Shown piece by piece: positions 47,848 to 59,703 of a stretch of DNA of 64,000 bases. The notes below the pieces were generated by a model. It was not told the origin of the DNA and ran no database searches. It worked only from the letters and a program-made list of their open reading frames with translations. The DNA comes from Cladorhizidae sp. MBARI D1340-BT2. Taxonomy: Eukaryota > Porifera > Demospongiae > Poecilosclerida > Cladorhizidae. Within the stretch, counting starts at the first letter, position 1; every line of letters begins with the position of its first letter. Both the position numbers and the translations under genes were made by a program. The stretch is taken from assembly GCA_028752905.1 (NCBI GenBank), contig JAQNBH010000006.1, forward strand, positions 26,884,944 through 26,948,943, read 5' to 3'.

Positions 47848-49681
47848 CAGTGCCGTATTAGCCCAAGGCAGGGCCCCTAGGCTTCAAGCTTCTTTGGGCC
47901 CCTCGAGACTGCGAGTCTGGCGCCAGTTTCACAAGAGCAACTGTCGTTGGGGCTCGGTACATTTCATTGTTTACATCATACCGAACCATAATATTGCCAC
48001 GTATTCGTAATTGTCACCCTTAGACCATTGTCACGATATCGTAACGACCACTTTAATTTGACCTCGACGGTTGTTTTATTTTTCTGCGGTTAGTTACTAC
48101 GCTGTTCGTGGTTGTTACTATGAATGGCCTGTGGATATGATACCGAGACTCTACTAGAGATGTTATCTGATGATATTAGCATTGGTGATTGTATATACAG
48201 TGACTCAAATAGTTGTATATAGTGATGGTGAGAAATAGATATCAGTAAGCAATTTTGAAGAGATCAAGAATGAGAGTGCAAGTATGGATGTTGGAGCAAG
48301 TAGAAATAGGGGGAGAGATACAGTGAGAGGTCTAAGTCAGCATATGTCAATGGGAGGTAGTGGTAATACGGGAAGAGCTGCAGGTAGAGGACAGCAGAGG
48401 AAGGGAAGAGCTGCAGGAAGAGGATAGCAGAGGAGAGGAAGATCAGATGTAAGTGGAACCAGCCGTGTGTATGCTAGCCAATATATCTGGACAACTGCTT
48501 GGGAAGGTATGATATTCCTGCAATAAGAATAATAACAACTAATATTATTAGCTACTACACAGACAAATGTTTTATATCAAGCAAACTTTACATATAAACC
48601 ATTATAATTTCATTTCAAATTCTAGATGACATTGCTCCACAGAGTACCCCATTCATCCTTCAACCAGGACCTCCATCCTGCCAAATGCAGAAGATTGTTT
48701 TCCACTATTCTTTGGACCCACCACGCTAAAGTTTACCTTTGGTAGGACCAATGCACATGATGCGCATAGGTTGCCGAAGTGGGCCCAACATGGCTGAGAA
48801 GTACCCCAACAAGCTGAATGGCAAGTGAGACCATTACCAAGTGCGAGGAAGTCAGAGGTGTGACTGTGCTTTCTGCAATGGCAGGATGGCATCAGACACC
48901 TCTAGCCGTCAGCTTCCAGACCTACCACTCAGATTCAGTTTTATACGTATACCTTCATCCTAGTCTCATGGTTATGATTACATGACAGATGTTGCTGCAA
49001 TCCTATACGTAAAATATATTAACAACTGAATGCGAGCAAGGACTATATTTAAAAAAACAGCACAGTATATTCTCAGGAAAGAAAAGGCTATTTAGCTAAG
49101 CTAGATAGCTATTTAACTGCTAACTAGCTATATGGGTGCGCTAGCTTGCTAGCTACTTGGGTGCTTTAGCCAGCTATCTATATGCGTGCGCTAGCTGGTT
49201 AGCTAGCTATTTAGCTACGCTAGCTAAATTATTTACTATTCCTACACTATTTAGATACGCTAGCTAAACTATTTACTATTCCTACACTATTTAGCTTGAT
49301 CTAACAGTCACAAAAGAAACTATTAGTATATCTGAAGTAAAGTTAGTTCCTCACCTTGGTAACAAGAGTTCTTCGCTTTACTTTTTTTAAATTATTATCA
49401 GCTCATATACTTGAAAACCTTTTGAGATTTGAGTGAAGTACCAGTAAGTAATCCTAGCACCTAGAACTCCTCTATCAAGCCTCCAGTTCTTTGGACACGA
49501 GGAGAAAGCCCACTGATAAACACACCCTATGTCTCTGGGAATAGATGCGCGCACGAATCTCACGTTTACTTTTCGGGTACGGAAAAAAAGTTTGCACATG
49601 GCCCCCTGTTTTTGGTGGGCCCCTGCTCTTTGTGGGCCCCTAGGCTTCAGTCTAGTCAGCCTTATGGATAATACGTCCCTG
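47848..49681. mobile_element. hAT-type element with perfect 8-bp target duplication
   Basis: The element begins CAGTGCCGTATTA and ends with the complement of CAGGGACGTATTA (11 of 13 match). It is flanked by GTGTAAGG at 47,840-47,847 and again at 49,682-49,689, a perfect 8-bp duplication. Removing the insert and one duplicate restores a continuous satellite unit. Subterminal GGCCCCTAGGCTTC blocks are also inverted. The interior holds degenerate TAGCTA repeats (49,095-49,290) and only remnants of coding sequence, so it is non-autonomous. Confidence 0.93.
48240..48965 (+). pseudogene. Coding remnant inside the 47.8-49.7 kb element
   Basis: An Arg/Gly-rich stretch (GRAAGRGQQRKGRAAGRG) ends at a stop. 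After a TTCTAG acceptor near 48,626 an exon-like run begins DDIAPQSTPFILQPG and stops at CCACGCTAA. Further on, GSQRCDCAFCNGR forms a Cys cluster. The D-D-I-A-P start and Cys cluster are faintly like the two ends of piggyBac-type proteins, but a hAT-type element should not carry that, so I leave the identity open. Confidence 0.3.
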
Positions 49682-49735
49682 GTGTAAGGCATGGGTGCAT
49701 GGGGTGTGGCCTCCTGCCTACCTTTACAGAGTATG
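49682..49735. repeat. ~60-bp minisatellite, right block
   Basis: Continuation of the array at 47,390-47,847 after the inserted element. Confidence 0.75.
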
Positions 49736-49739
49736 GTTT

Positions 49740-51475
49740 GCTCTAGTCTCAGATAAATACTTCAACGGGCTATCACTTTCCATCAGGGTCAACAATTAAG
49801 TCCAGTTCAAGTATTGCATGTAACTTTGGCAGAGCTATAACTATGCAATATTTTAAATATTAAAATAGAATACACTGAAAGATTAACCATTTGAGCTCTT
49901 TATTATATAGTCCATACAATGAAGTGTACATAATCTATGCAGCTCCAAACTCACACCCACAAGGTGCTTCTAATATATTATTATTATTTAGAAACCTCCT
50001 CACATGAGCATAAGTTCATTTTAAAAATTAATAAAAATGGGATTCAACTGTAGTGTTTGTGGAGCTTATTAATCAGAGTTGTTATAACTATTCAAGACTA
50101 AGCGATGTACTGTAAAAGGAGATGCATATGTGTGGGAATCCACTTCACATTCCAACCTGCAGTTCCAAAAACTACATTAAAAAATTCAATCAGAAAACAT
50201 ACAGCACTGGCTGCATTTTCATATTTAAACCAGGACCATTGCTTGAATGTGAGCATAGATATGGTACATACACATAAAATCATTGTATTCAGACTGTTCT
50301 TCACCATACTATATAGTATATATTGTACTCTTCTTCTTTGAACAGAAATGGCAATGTTATGTTCCCAGTGGGAAAAACCTGATGCTGGGTCCTGATGCTC
50401 TCTGCTAGAGAGAAACTGGCAACAATTCTCTGTAACACCAGGCACACAGGGAGAGGGGGATGATGTTATGTGTATTTTACTTCAAATTCTTCAAATTCTT
50501 GTATGAACATGAATTGGGCAAGTTTTCCCTCACAGATATCTTGTGCGCCTTAACCCCCCCCCCCCTCAATTCCACTGGTTGAGTCACTGGAGGATGGATT
50601 GGAGTATCTGTAGTTGCGGTTAAGCGACTAGAGGATGGGTTGGGGGGAACAATCTAGGATGTGGTTTATAATGAGGGTGTGGTTTATCTAATGCTCAATA
50701 GAGAGGGAGTGGCTGGTGGTGAAGGTGTTGTTTGCAAATTTGAATAACGACACATTGCAAAACAGATAGTTGCTTCGCATTGAGTGTTTATGCTCTATAA
50801 ACAGCCACACACAGCCGATAAATCAATTTACAATAACTTATACCCCATTACTAAGGACACCTGTTAATATTTTAGGGATAATCACTGAATATTGCAAAGT
50901 GGTCTTTCTAGGAGATTATTTTAATAGTCATCTTCTGTAAATATTTCACACTTCAAACCCTTTCCCCCTCCCCCCAACTCCCGTGCTAAGTACATATTTT
51001 TATAAGTGGACACTACAAAATCCCACAGGCTAATCTTCTCTTCAGCTTTCTTCTCCACCACCTAGAAAAAATGCCTTACGTTGAACAGCTTCCTGTTAAT
51101 CTTGCTGGAATCCCTTACACAATATCCCTTACACAACATCACTCTCTCCCGACACAATATATGAGAAGACCATTGGTTGAATAGACCTACTTGCAGGCTG
51201 CCTAAATGAATGTCTGCTAATCCTTGGAGCATAAAACATGTGAATTATCTGCATTTGGAAGAATAGGCAAAAGAGGGACCCTTAAAGATCAAGTTGTCCC
51301 TAGAGTATTGCTAGGCCAACTAACAAATGTTGAAGATGCCAATTGATGTTATCACTATGTAATACTTCATATCAAAAAGTGTTTTCAATAATGAAAGTCC
51401 ACTAGCACAATAAACACTTCATGCCCTATTGTATGTGGACTATAAATAACTTTTGTGATGAACCATCATCCCTCA
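49740..51475. other. No supportable gene
   Basis: A degenerate fragment near 49,850-49,955 resembles the foldback family (TTGAGCTCTTTATTATATAG, CATACAATGAAGTGTACA). A poly-C run lies at 50,555-50,566. Open frames around 50,098-50,445 overlap on both strands and show no known domain. Confidence 0.35.
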
Positions 51476-51479
51476 CTCA

Positions 51480-51800
51480 GTAACTGCATGTATGTTCTTC
51501 ACATGAGGAATAAGTAGTGTACATATATTTGTCCTTCATGTGTGTTCATTATAAGGAGCGAACAATACGCTTTGTATACATGAACTGCATGTAGTTCATT
51601 GCATGCAGGGCTCCTTACATATACTGCATGTATGTTCAACACATGGATCAATGAGATTCCTCCGTATAATTGTACTGAATGTATGTTCTTAAAATGGACG
51701 AATGAGTGGCTTCTGTATGCATGAACTGCTTGTATGTTAATTAACTGGAGCAATGATGGGCCTTCGTATAATAATACTGCATGTATGTTCTTTATTTAGA
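51480..51800. repeat. ~75-bp tandem repeat
   Basis: Four to five degenerate units containing ACTGCATGTATGTTCTT and GGAGCAATGA-like sequence, directly upstream of the 32-bp array. Confidence 0.75.
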
Positions 51801-51829
51801 GCAGTGATTTTGTGTCCCAGGTGGGTACA

Positions 51830-52319
51830 CTAGTCATGTAGTACCAGGTGGCTAGGATACACTGGTCATGTAGTACCAGGTGGCTTGGATAAACTGGTCA
51901 TGTAGTACCAGGTGGCATGGATACACTGGTCATATAGTACCAGGTGGCTTGGATACACTGGTCATGTAGTACCAGGTGGCTTGGATACACTGGTCATGTA
52001 GTACCAGGTGGCTTAGATACACTGGTCATGTAGTATTAAGTAGCTTGGATACACTGGTAATGTAGTACCTAGTGGCTTGGATACACTGGTCTTGTAACCA
52101 GGTGGCTTGGATACACTGGTCATGTAGTACCAAGTGGCTTGGATACATTGGTCATGTAGTCCCAGAGAGCTTGGATACACTGGTCATGTAGTACCAGGTG
52201 GCTTGGATACACTGGTCATGTAGTATGTACCAGGTGGCTTGGATACACTTGTCATGTAGTACAGGTGGCTTGGATACACTGGTCATGTAGTACCAAGTGG
52301 CTTGGATACACTGGTCATG
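51830..52319. repeat. 32-bp minisatellite, left block
   Basis: About 15 copies of CATGTAGTACCAGGTGGCTT plus GGATACACTGGT, with minor length variants. Confidence 0.97.
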
Positions 52320-52953
52320 TGTCATGAAAAACCAGCCTTCTCCCAGTACGGACACTTTAGCTGGCTGAGCAGATCCCTGGTCTTCACGCGACACCTAATC
52401 TTTGATTCCAAGTCTGTCCTACTGGCAATCCTCAGAACAAGCCAAACTCAGCAACTCTCAACAGAATTGCTGGATTCCCAAATATAACTACAGATAGTTA
52501 TATTATAATTATGAGATACATAAATACACCAGCCATGACAAGATAACACAACACAATATCAACCACAATAACAAAGGTTCAGTGGGTTCTTATCTAACAG
52601 TTCTTAATTGCTGGTTGCAGCACTCTATGGTAATATTCAGGTATCTGCTAACTACTCCCTAGCTGTTTCTTATATACTGTTCGAACTACTAGGTTTGATG
52701 ACATCAGGTCATCATGGAACCGACCCTTGGCGACCAATCCAATGTCTTGTCTTATCAGGTGAGGGGTGTGTAGTTCATTCCTCAGGCAGGTGGACCACAT
52801 CCTTTATAGTGTCTGGTGGTGAGGTCCTCCGTCTGTTCCCACACTTGCTACCATGGTTTCCACACATCTGGTCTATGGCTTGACCACTAGCTGCTGATTT
52901 GGCTTCATCCTGGGCTGTTGTGAACTCAGTCAGGGAGATAGAATTCCCTGACA
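52320..52953. mobile_element. Solo LTR inserted in the minisatellite
   Basis: The 634-bp insert begins TGTCATGAAAA and ends CCCTGACA, so it has TGTCA...TGACA inverted termini as LTRs do. It is flanked on both sides by TCATG (52,315-52,319 and 52,954-52,958), a perfect 5-bp target duplication drawn from the minisatellite unit. No coding domain is inside. It is not visibly related to the LTRs at 55.3 and 59.7 kb, so it belongs to a different family. Confidence 0.88.
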
Positions 52954-52964
52954 TCATGTAACCA

Positions 52965-53812
52965 GGTGGTCATGTAGGACCAAGTGGCTTGGATACACTG
53001 GTCATGTAGTACCAGGTCGCTTGGATACACTGGTCATGTAGTACCAGGTGGCTTGGATACACTGGTCATGTAGTACCAGGTGGCTTGGATACACTGGTCA
53101 TGTAGTACCAGGTGGCTTGGATACACTGGTTATGTAGTACCAATTGGATACACTGGTCATGTAGTACCAGGTGGCTTGGATACACTAGTCAGGTAGTACC
53201 AGGTGGCTTGGATACACTGGTCATGTAGAACCAGGTGGCTTGGATACACTGGTCATGTAGAACCAGGTGGCTTCGATACACTAGTCAGGTAGTACCAGGT
53301 GTCTTGGATACACTGGTCATGTAGTACCAGGTGGTTTGGATACACTGGTCATATAGTACCAGGTGGCTTGGAAACACTAATCAGGTAGTACCAGGTGGCT
53401 TGGATACACTGGTCATGTAGAATCAGGTGGCTTGGATACACTGGTCATGTAGTACCAGGTGGCTTGGATACACTGGTCATGTAGTGTAACCAGGTGGCTT
53501 GGATACACTGGTCATGTAGTACCAGGTGACTTGGATACACTAGTCAGGTAGTATCAGGTGGCTTGGATACACTGGTCATGTAGTACCAAGTGGCTTGGAT
53601 ACACTGGTCATGTAGTACCAGATGGCTTGGATACACTGGTCATGTAGTAACAGGTGGCTTGGATACACAAGTCAGGTATTACCAGATGGCTTGGATACAC
53701 TGGTCATGTAGTACCAGGTGGCTTGGATACACTGGTCATGTAGTACGAGGTGGCTTGGATACAGTGGTCATGTAGTACCAGGTGACTTGGATGCTAGGGT
53801 CATGTAGTCCTG
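52965..53812. repeat. 32-bp minisatellite, right block
   Basis: About 26 further copies of the 32-bp unit, some carrying ACTAGTCAGGTAGTACC variants that recur at intervals and so suggest higher-order duplication. Confidence 0.97.
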
Positions 53813-53819
53813 AAGATGC

Positions 53820-55331
53820 TATCCTCTGCAAATCTCTCCATATCAGTAACTGCAGCTTTCTCCTAATAGAGCAGGGATAGAGACAGCCTCACTGGCTAAC
53901 ACTTTGCATCATGCAACCTCCAATGTAGCTGGTGTAGTTTGTTGGTAATAATGAACCAAGTTGCATAATATGTGTGGCATCATCGGGAATGGGAAAAGTG
54001 CATGTGCATATATATCCCTGAAGGTTGCCCTGCATCAGGATCTGGATCAAACAAAAACAACTCCGTTATCTATCTGGTTCTGGTGAAGTTTTGTCGGCAT
54101 GCCACCTTCCCTTAGGGGTGCATACAGAGAGACTGACATTACAACTTCCCTTGGAATGTGTTTACAGACAGATAGACATCAACTTCCCTTTAGATGTGCA
54201 TAAGGACGGATAGACGTAACAACCTCCCTTGGAGTGTGTGTACAGACAGACAGATATCTACTTCCCTTTGGTTGTGCATAAGAATGGACAGACGTTACAA
54301 CTTTCCTTAAGGTATGCGTAGAGACAAACTTAAGTTAGAACTTCCCTTAGGTGTGCAGACTGACCGATGTCTCTACTACACAGGTACAATACTCGCAGAG
54401 TTCCCAAGTCCCACCAATACTCGTGCAGTCACACAATTCGTCATCACTTTTCTAAGACGTTCACAATCTCACCATCAAAATTGTTGTCACTAGAGGATGT
54501 TTGAGTAAATTCAATGAAAAAATAACATAATTATGCCGAGAAGGCTCCATTTTTAATGAGGTTGCTTCAAACCTTTCTCCAACCTTCAAAGTGTCAATCT
54601 CTATTGCTACAGGGAACACGGAGGAACTTCTCTGAATAACTAGCTTTTTTATTTCTAGAGAAGTGTGCAACTTGTGTAACCCCGACCTGCTAGCATCTGG
54701 AACAAGTCAAAAGCTGAATACCCTTGTTAGAGATATTTTATTTAGAGAGATCCTGGTCTTGGCTTGCTGGCAAATGTGACTTCGCTCACGCTAGATGTCT
54801 AGTGTGCAGCTAATTAGGTACAAATGACTCGTGATGATATCTCACAAAAATGCCTTTACCCGATAATACCCCCCAATAATCACTGACTGAGGTCAAGCTA
54901 AGAGTTGTAGCAGCTACCAGTTCAAGTTTGATTTATCACCGTCCTCGTAACGTCATTGCTCTGTGACCTATTATAGGATGTGCACTAATGAAGTAATGGA
55001 ACACCATGCTCTATTGTTTTAGCTTGCAGATAGGTGGGTCTGTGAACTTGATCACAAGACAGTACTATTGGTATTTTGCCATCTGTTAGAGTTTCCTCCT
55101 CCCTCCATGTCTTCTACGTCCTCACCTCTGACCTCTCAAAGCCTGAGTGCTAATAGTCCATCTCAATGGAAGCTACTGTTACACTAGCTGCAATCTTCCT
55201 TGACTCCGGGTGGATGCCACTATCATCAAGATCAACTGTCTTCACAGATATTGAAATATATTGTAGGATTGGATATTCACTTAATGAGCTGCTATGGCTG
55301 AATATTCCTCTGCCGTTCTGCTCAGGGACAC
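53820..55331. other. Intergenic; short tandem repeat at 54,100-54,370
   Basis: About six alternating units of roughly 47 bp contain CTTCCCTT, a GTGCATA or GTGTGTACAGA core and GACAGA. Otherwise I find no gene. Confidence 0.5.
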
Positions 55332-55713
55332 TGTTGAGTGATAGTCCAGTCTAACCCTCAAGTGATGGTATAAATTGCTGCCACCAGAGCTATGCTTATG
55401 TAAGTAGCACCCGTATCTTGCAATCAGAGAATTTAGATTACTAATGAAGACACAAGGTTGCAATTACAGGACAAGGCAAAGCTCCTGAACCTCGGTCAGT
55501 CAGGGTTCTTATATCCTGACTTACCAGGAAACAGGATGTCACACATTCTTACATACACACTCAGCAAAGTTCCATATACTATAACTATGTACGCACACAT
55601 TAGGCTATATAATATCTAAGTCTGTTTGGTGTGACATAACTTGTCCCTCAGTACTCTATGTGTTAATGCCTAAAGGTCATCCATGGTCCATGTTGATGAG
55701 TCTGCCCTCAACA
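55332..55713 (-). repeat. 3' LTR of the Gypsy-type element
   Basis: Starts TGTTGAGTGATAGTCCAGTC and ends GCCCTCAACA, with 7-bp inverted ends TGTTGAG/CTCAACA. Matches 59,704-60,084 throughout. Confidence 0.95.
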
Positions 55714-55725
55714 TCTCCCTCTCCT
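55714..55725 (-). promoter_or_regulatory. Polypurine tract
   Basis: On the minus strand AGGAGAGGGAGA directly abuts the 3' LTR, the expected place and composition for the plus-strand primer. Confidence 0.75.
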
Positions 55726-55859
55726 GAGATGAAACACCTCCTCCCCCAGCTGAAGGTCCTCCATTGGAGTGTGGATGTGATCTCATGTTTGAGACTTTAA
55801 TAGGAGCCGGAATCAGCGGTGTTTCCCTAGCTCCCTCAGTCACTCTCACTAGCGCTTTA

Positions 55860-57794
55860 TCTTCAGGCCAGCATTGTCGCTACAATCCATCTGCGTTCTG
55901 ATGTAACATGCCCGGCTAGTACTTAAGTTCGAACTGGAACACCTGTAGGGCCAGTGCCAGCACATCAGTCTGCCTGTCAGTCGAGTAGACCATTGTAGAG
56001 CTAGCAGAGCCCGGTAGTCAGTTAGGACAGTGAAGTGGCGGGAATAGCAAAGTGGTCACCAGGTTTGACCACAGCCAGGCATTCGAGTTCGGAAACAGTT
56101 GTTTCGGCGCGAGTGGTTCACTTAGAGAAGTAGGCGACAGGTTGTTCCTCTCCCTCCCTCTTTACTGAGAGTACTGCACCAATTCTGAGGATCGAGGCAT
56201 CAGTGTGGAGAATCAGCTCATCATTAGCTCTGGGAATAATGAGCGAGTGCTCGTCACATAGAACAGAAACAATATGGTTAAATGCATCTGACTCTCTCTT
56301 ATTCCATTCCAGTGAACAGATGGCACCCTTCTTCAGGGCATCGAACAGGGGACCCGCCCACCTAACAAAATCGGGTATAAACTTCCAGTAATAACCGGCG
56401 GTCCCCAAGATAGCCCTCAACCCTTTCTGATTCCTAGGTCTATGGAAGTCCTTGAGTGTCTTAACTTTAACTTCTGGCACACTTACAAGGCCATGTCCAA
56501 TTTGGTGTCCCAGATACTCTAGTGACTATGCCCCCCACACACATTTGTCTAGGTTCGTAGTCAGCCCAGCCTCAACCAATACTTTCAACACTTCTTCAAT
56601 GTGTTGTACATGTTCCTCCCAAGTAGCAGAAAATATTAATACATCATCAATATATGTCACGCAGCAGTCTCTCAAATGATCTAGAGTGATTTCCATGCAC
56701 CTTTGGAAAGCTGCTGTTGCATTTTTGAGACCAAATGGCATGCAGGTAAATGTTTATTTCCCCCTCGGGGTGCAGAAAGCTGTCTTATCCTGGCTGGCTC
56801 TACCAAGAAGGACCAGGAAGAATCCCTTGTTCAGATCAATCTTGGAAAGCCAGACAGCATTAGCCACTTGGTTCAGTAGGTCCTCAATGCATGGCATCTG
56901 GAACGGGTCATTTATTGTGTCTTTATTTAGCTGTCTCTAGTCAATATAGAGTCGTACATCCCTAGTCACCTTTTTCCTAGGCGGTACTATAGGATATGAC
57001 CAAGGGCTTTTGGATGGCATTAGTATACCTAAGGCAAATAGCTCATCTATCTCCTTCTTAAGATAATTTTTCATTGCGGTGGCAGGGGGTAAGCGGAGTG
57101 GGTTTCCTTCCTCTAAATGGAATTCACATTGGTCGTGTTTCAGCAAGCCCAGCCCTTTCAGGGTACGGTACTTTAGAATGGCCTTCAACTGTGATTTCCT
57201 AGCACTGGATAAATTCATCTTGACACTACCTATGGGATTCGGTGTGTCCTCAGATTCGTCTGCCATAATGAGTCTAAGGAGATTAGCATGTGGCATCTTC
57301 CACTCATTAAGCCGGTTAATGTGAATGGTTAGCTTTTTTGATCTTTTGTTAGGGACAGCTATTGTATAGTTACTATCAGACAGTTTAGCTATGACCTCGT
57401 ACGGGCCATCCCAAATTGAGTGGAGTTTTCCTGTCAACCCTGGGGTGTGACAGAGCACCATGTCCCCGAGTTCATAGCTCCTTAGTTTGGAGCTCTGATC
57501 ATAGGCCTGTTTAGATTTTTCTTTGTAGCTTTCTTCATTTTCGTAGGCTTGTTTGTGTAGAGATGTTAATGTCTCCTTGCACCTACAAGAGGGGTCCACG
57601 ACTCTGGTGAACTCTCTCCCTGGGTCAGCCCATTTGCTATGCACTATTACACCTCCCAGATAGAAGTGTCCATCTTCCTGCCTATCAGCCTTACAACTCA
57701 TCTCCTTTAATATCCCATCCTTCCTCTGCTGTTCTGTTGGAGCCAGCACTTCCACCTTCCCTTTTGTAAGGGTCAGAAATGGCAACTCACTCAC
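55860..57794 (-). pseudogene. pol: integrase C-terminal module, reverse transcriptase, RNase H (decayed)
   Basis: One frame runs from 57,794. Residues 46-70 look like the lead-in to an integrase zinc region, and then at about residue 72 the sequence jumps to an integrase tail: YDQSSKLRSYELGDMVL, the GPY/F motif at residues 130-132 and HINRLNEWK. The DDE core that should lie between is absent. RT follows (KSPWSYPIVPPRKK, later CMPFGLKNATAAFQ and the catalytic YIDD in CVTYIDDVLIF), then RNase H with ILHTDAS. In-frame stops occur at 56,937 (after RLYID), just before the CMPFG block, before EYLGHQ and at 56,118. They are all in one frame, so decay is by nonsense mutation. After RNase H there is no integrase before the LTR. 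Confidence 0.85.
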
Positions 57795-57805
57795 ATGCCC
57801 TCCAT

Positions 57806-58057
57806 CTAACCCTTGAAGGTTTCCTGCCTCAATATCTCTTCTATTGCCTCATCTCCCTTGTACATATACCCACTCAGCAATTCATCATTAGCAGATGAAT
57901 TGATGTGAGTGTCCTCCTCCCCAAGAGGACTGGTATCGGTGCTCACTTCCTCTACTTCTGTTAATAAGCTATCTGTCTCATGGTCAACAGGATCGCAAGC
58001 AACTAGTTTAGGTTGTTTGGGCTTCCTTCCTTCTGGGTTTGGGTATTGGTTTTTCAT
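57806..58057 (-). pseudogene. Acidic pol linker between protease and integrase remnant
   Basis: An 83-residue acidic frame in a third phase relative to its neighbours, with no recognised domain. Position suggests the spacer between protease and integrase. Confidence 0.4.
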
Positions 58058-58085
58058 GCATTTTGGGTAGTGTAAGGGTAGCAGC

Positions 58086-58916
58086 CTAGTGCAAGTGCCA
58101 GCAGCCTAGTGCAAGTGCATCCTTGCTATCTTCAATCTGGTTAGCGGCTTTCTCTGCCACTAGTGCCTGAATTTGAACCCTGGTAATGGCAGGTAATGGT
58201 ACAGGATTGTCTGCCAGCACCCTTTGCTTGGATCTTCCAGCAACCCAAGACCTCACCCAGGGGTGGTCCTTTCCCAACAATACATGCTTTGTATCCTTAC
58301 CCACTACAAAGACATCCATAGACTGAGTGATTCCATCTACCTTTAAGTCTATGGTTGCTGTTTTAAATGTGACGACCCTCTGATTAGCTAGTCTTGCCTT
58401 AGCTGTCTTGCCAGTGAAACATTCAGTTGGTACTAACCTAGCTGCTTTGTTGCCACCAGTGTCAATGAGGCACCTACACGGTCTACCATTTATGTCCCCG
58501 GTTCTGAGCAACTCCTGAATTATCTCAGCCTCAGACTCAAAACTAATCATGCCTAGCCTGGCTTTGACCTTACTGTTTGGGCCATACCTCTTAAAATGCC
58601 TTGTTTCATTGCATTCAAAGAAAACTATGTCCTTAGGAAATGATCTACACCTCTGTGGAACACCGGCTACACCTTGGCCACCAACCCAATCATGCTCAAT
58701 GGGAGACCCCCCATCTCTACCCTTAGTTAGGTGCGCACCTGATCCATTAGTAGGTGTCTGTTTCCTGGGATTGTTGTAGGCCATCTTTCTGCCGGAGTGT
58801 TGTCCCTCCAATTGTCTCTTGTGCATCTTGCTTCTTTCGTGAAAGGATTTTGATTCCCAAGTAGCTTCCAGCTCATCGATGACCTCCGGAGTATCCTTGT
58901 AAGTATTACCTCTCAC
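58086..58916 (-). pseudogene. gag C terminus and aspartic protease
   Basis: A 276-residue frame. Residues 99-113 (FFECNETRHFKRYGP) keep the spacing of a CCHC zinc knuckle but have lost the first and last cysteines. The protease active-site triplet DTG is at 152-154 in CLIDTGGN, and a later HVLLGKDHPW fits the second conserved protease strand. It is upstream of, and out of frame with, the pol frame. Confidence 0.75.
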
Positions 58917-58949
58917 TGCATGGCATACCTCTGGCGAGTAGTAAAGCGT

Positions 58950-59560
58950 CTACGTTCCTCGAAACATCTCCATCGTGAAGTCCTTTTTGCTTTCCATCTG
59001 CATTGCGAATCTCTTGATGCTCTTTGTAATCGGAGTGAGATTGTGTCTAGGTGACAGGTTGTCTTTTGGTGTGTCTCTCCAAATAGTTTTTATGGCTCTA
59101 GTATCTGTACAACCCAGATGCTCAAGCAGCGAAGTCTTCAAAGTTTATTAATGTATGCTCAGGTCCAGTTCCTGAAAAGCTTCCATCAATTTCCCGGAGA
59201 CTTGCTTCCGTAATATATTGGTCCTCTCTGTTACTGGAAGTCCCACCTCTGTTAGTGTTTGTTCAAAGTTTCTCAGTTAAGCTTCTGGGTCGATTAGTTC
59301 ATCCATTTTGTGAAGTGCCTGCAGTGCTGTTCTCTTCAATTGCTCAGATTCCCTTGTAGAAGTACTGGTTTGTTGGAACTCTCTTGTGAGCTTGTAGAAG
59401 GCTGCATTTTCCTCTACCAATTTTGTTTGCAGGTCATTTTGCTGCTTTCCTTCCTTTGCATGCTCCATTGTTGTTCTCAACCTCTCCTCCCTTTCCTGAT
59501 TCATTGATGCTATCATAGTTGCCATAGCAGTGCCATAGAGTCGGCAAACGCTTCAGTGTT
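58950..59560 (-). pseudogene. gag-like region
   Basis: Fragmented minus-strand frames. The one at 59,525-59,277 is a Glu/Gln/Lys-rich coiled coil (EREERLRTTMEHAKEGKQQN). The next, 59,141-58,950, is basic. Position next to the 5' LTR supports gag, but no capsid motif is identifiable by eye. Confidence 0.55.
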
Positions 59561-59684
59561 GAATTAACTAGTTGCTGTCTGTTCTGTCTTCTTGTCGCTG
59601 ATCTTGTTGGACTTTGAACGTGTTTGGACGATGCTTGGATCCATGCTTCGGTTGGTAGTGATGGTTAGTGATGGTGATTGTGTT

Positions 59685-59701
59685 CTGCACCGCTGCCACC
59701 A
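59685..59701 (-). promoter_or_regulatory. Primer-binding site
   Basis: Two bases inside the 5' LTR, the minus strand reads TGGTGGCAGCGGTGCAG. It starts with the TGG expected to pair with a tRNA CCA end. Which tRNA is not determined. Confidence 0.65.
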
Positions 59702-59703
59702 TG

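Noticed and set aside
49387..49692. 101-residue minus-strand open frame
   Set aside because: It runs through the terminal inverted repeat of the hAT-type element and out into the satellite, so it cannot be a conserved gene.
52320..52953. Solo LTR as a relative of the 55.3/59.7-kb LTRs
   Set aside because: Termini differ (TGTCA versus TGTTGAG) and no internal similarity is visible by eye.
53590..53775. 61-residue open frame in the 32-bp array
   Set aside because: Satellite frame. The 32-bp period is not a multiple of three and no gene context exists.
51830..53812. CRISPR-like array
   Set aside because: The 32-bp units are contiguous with no unique spacers, and the DNA is eukaryotic. This is a minisatellite.
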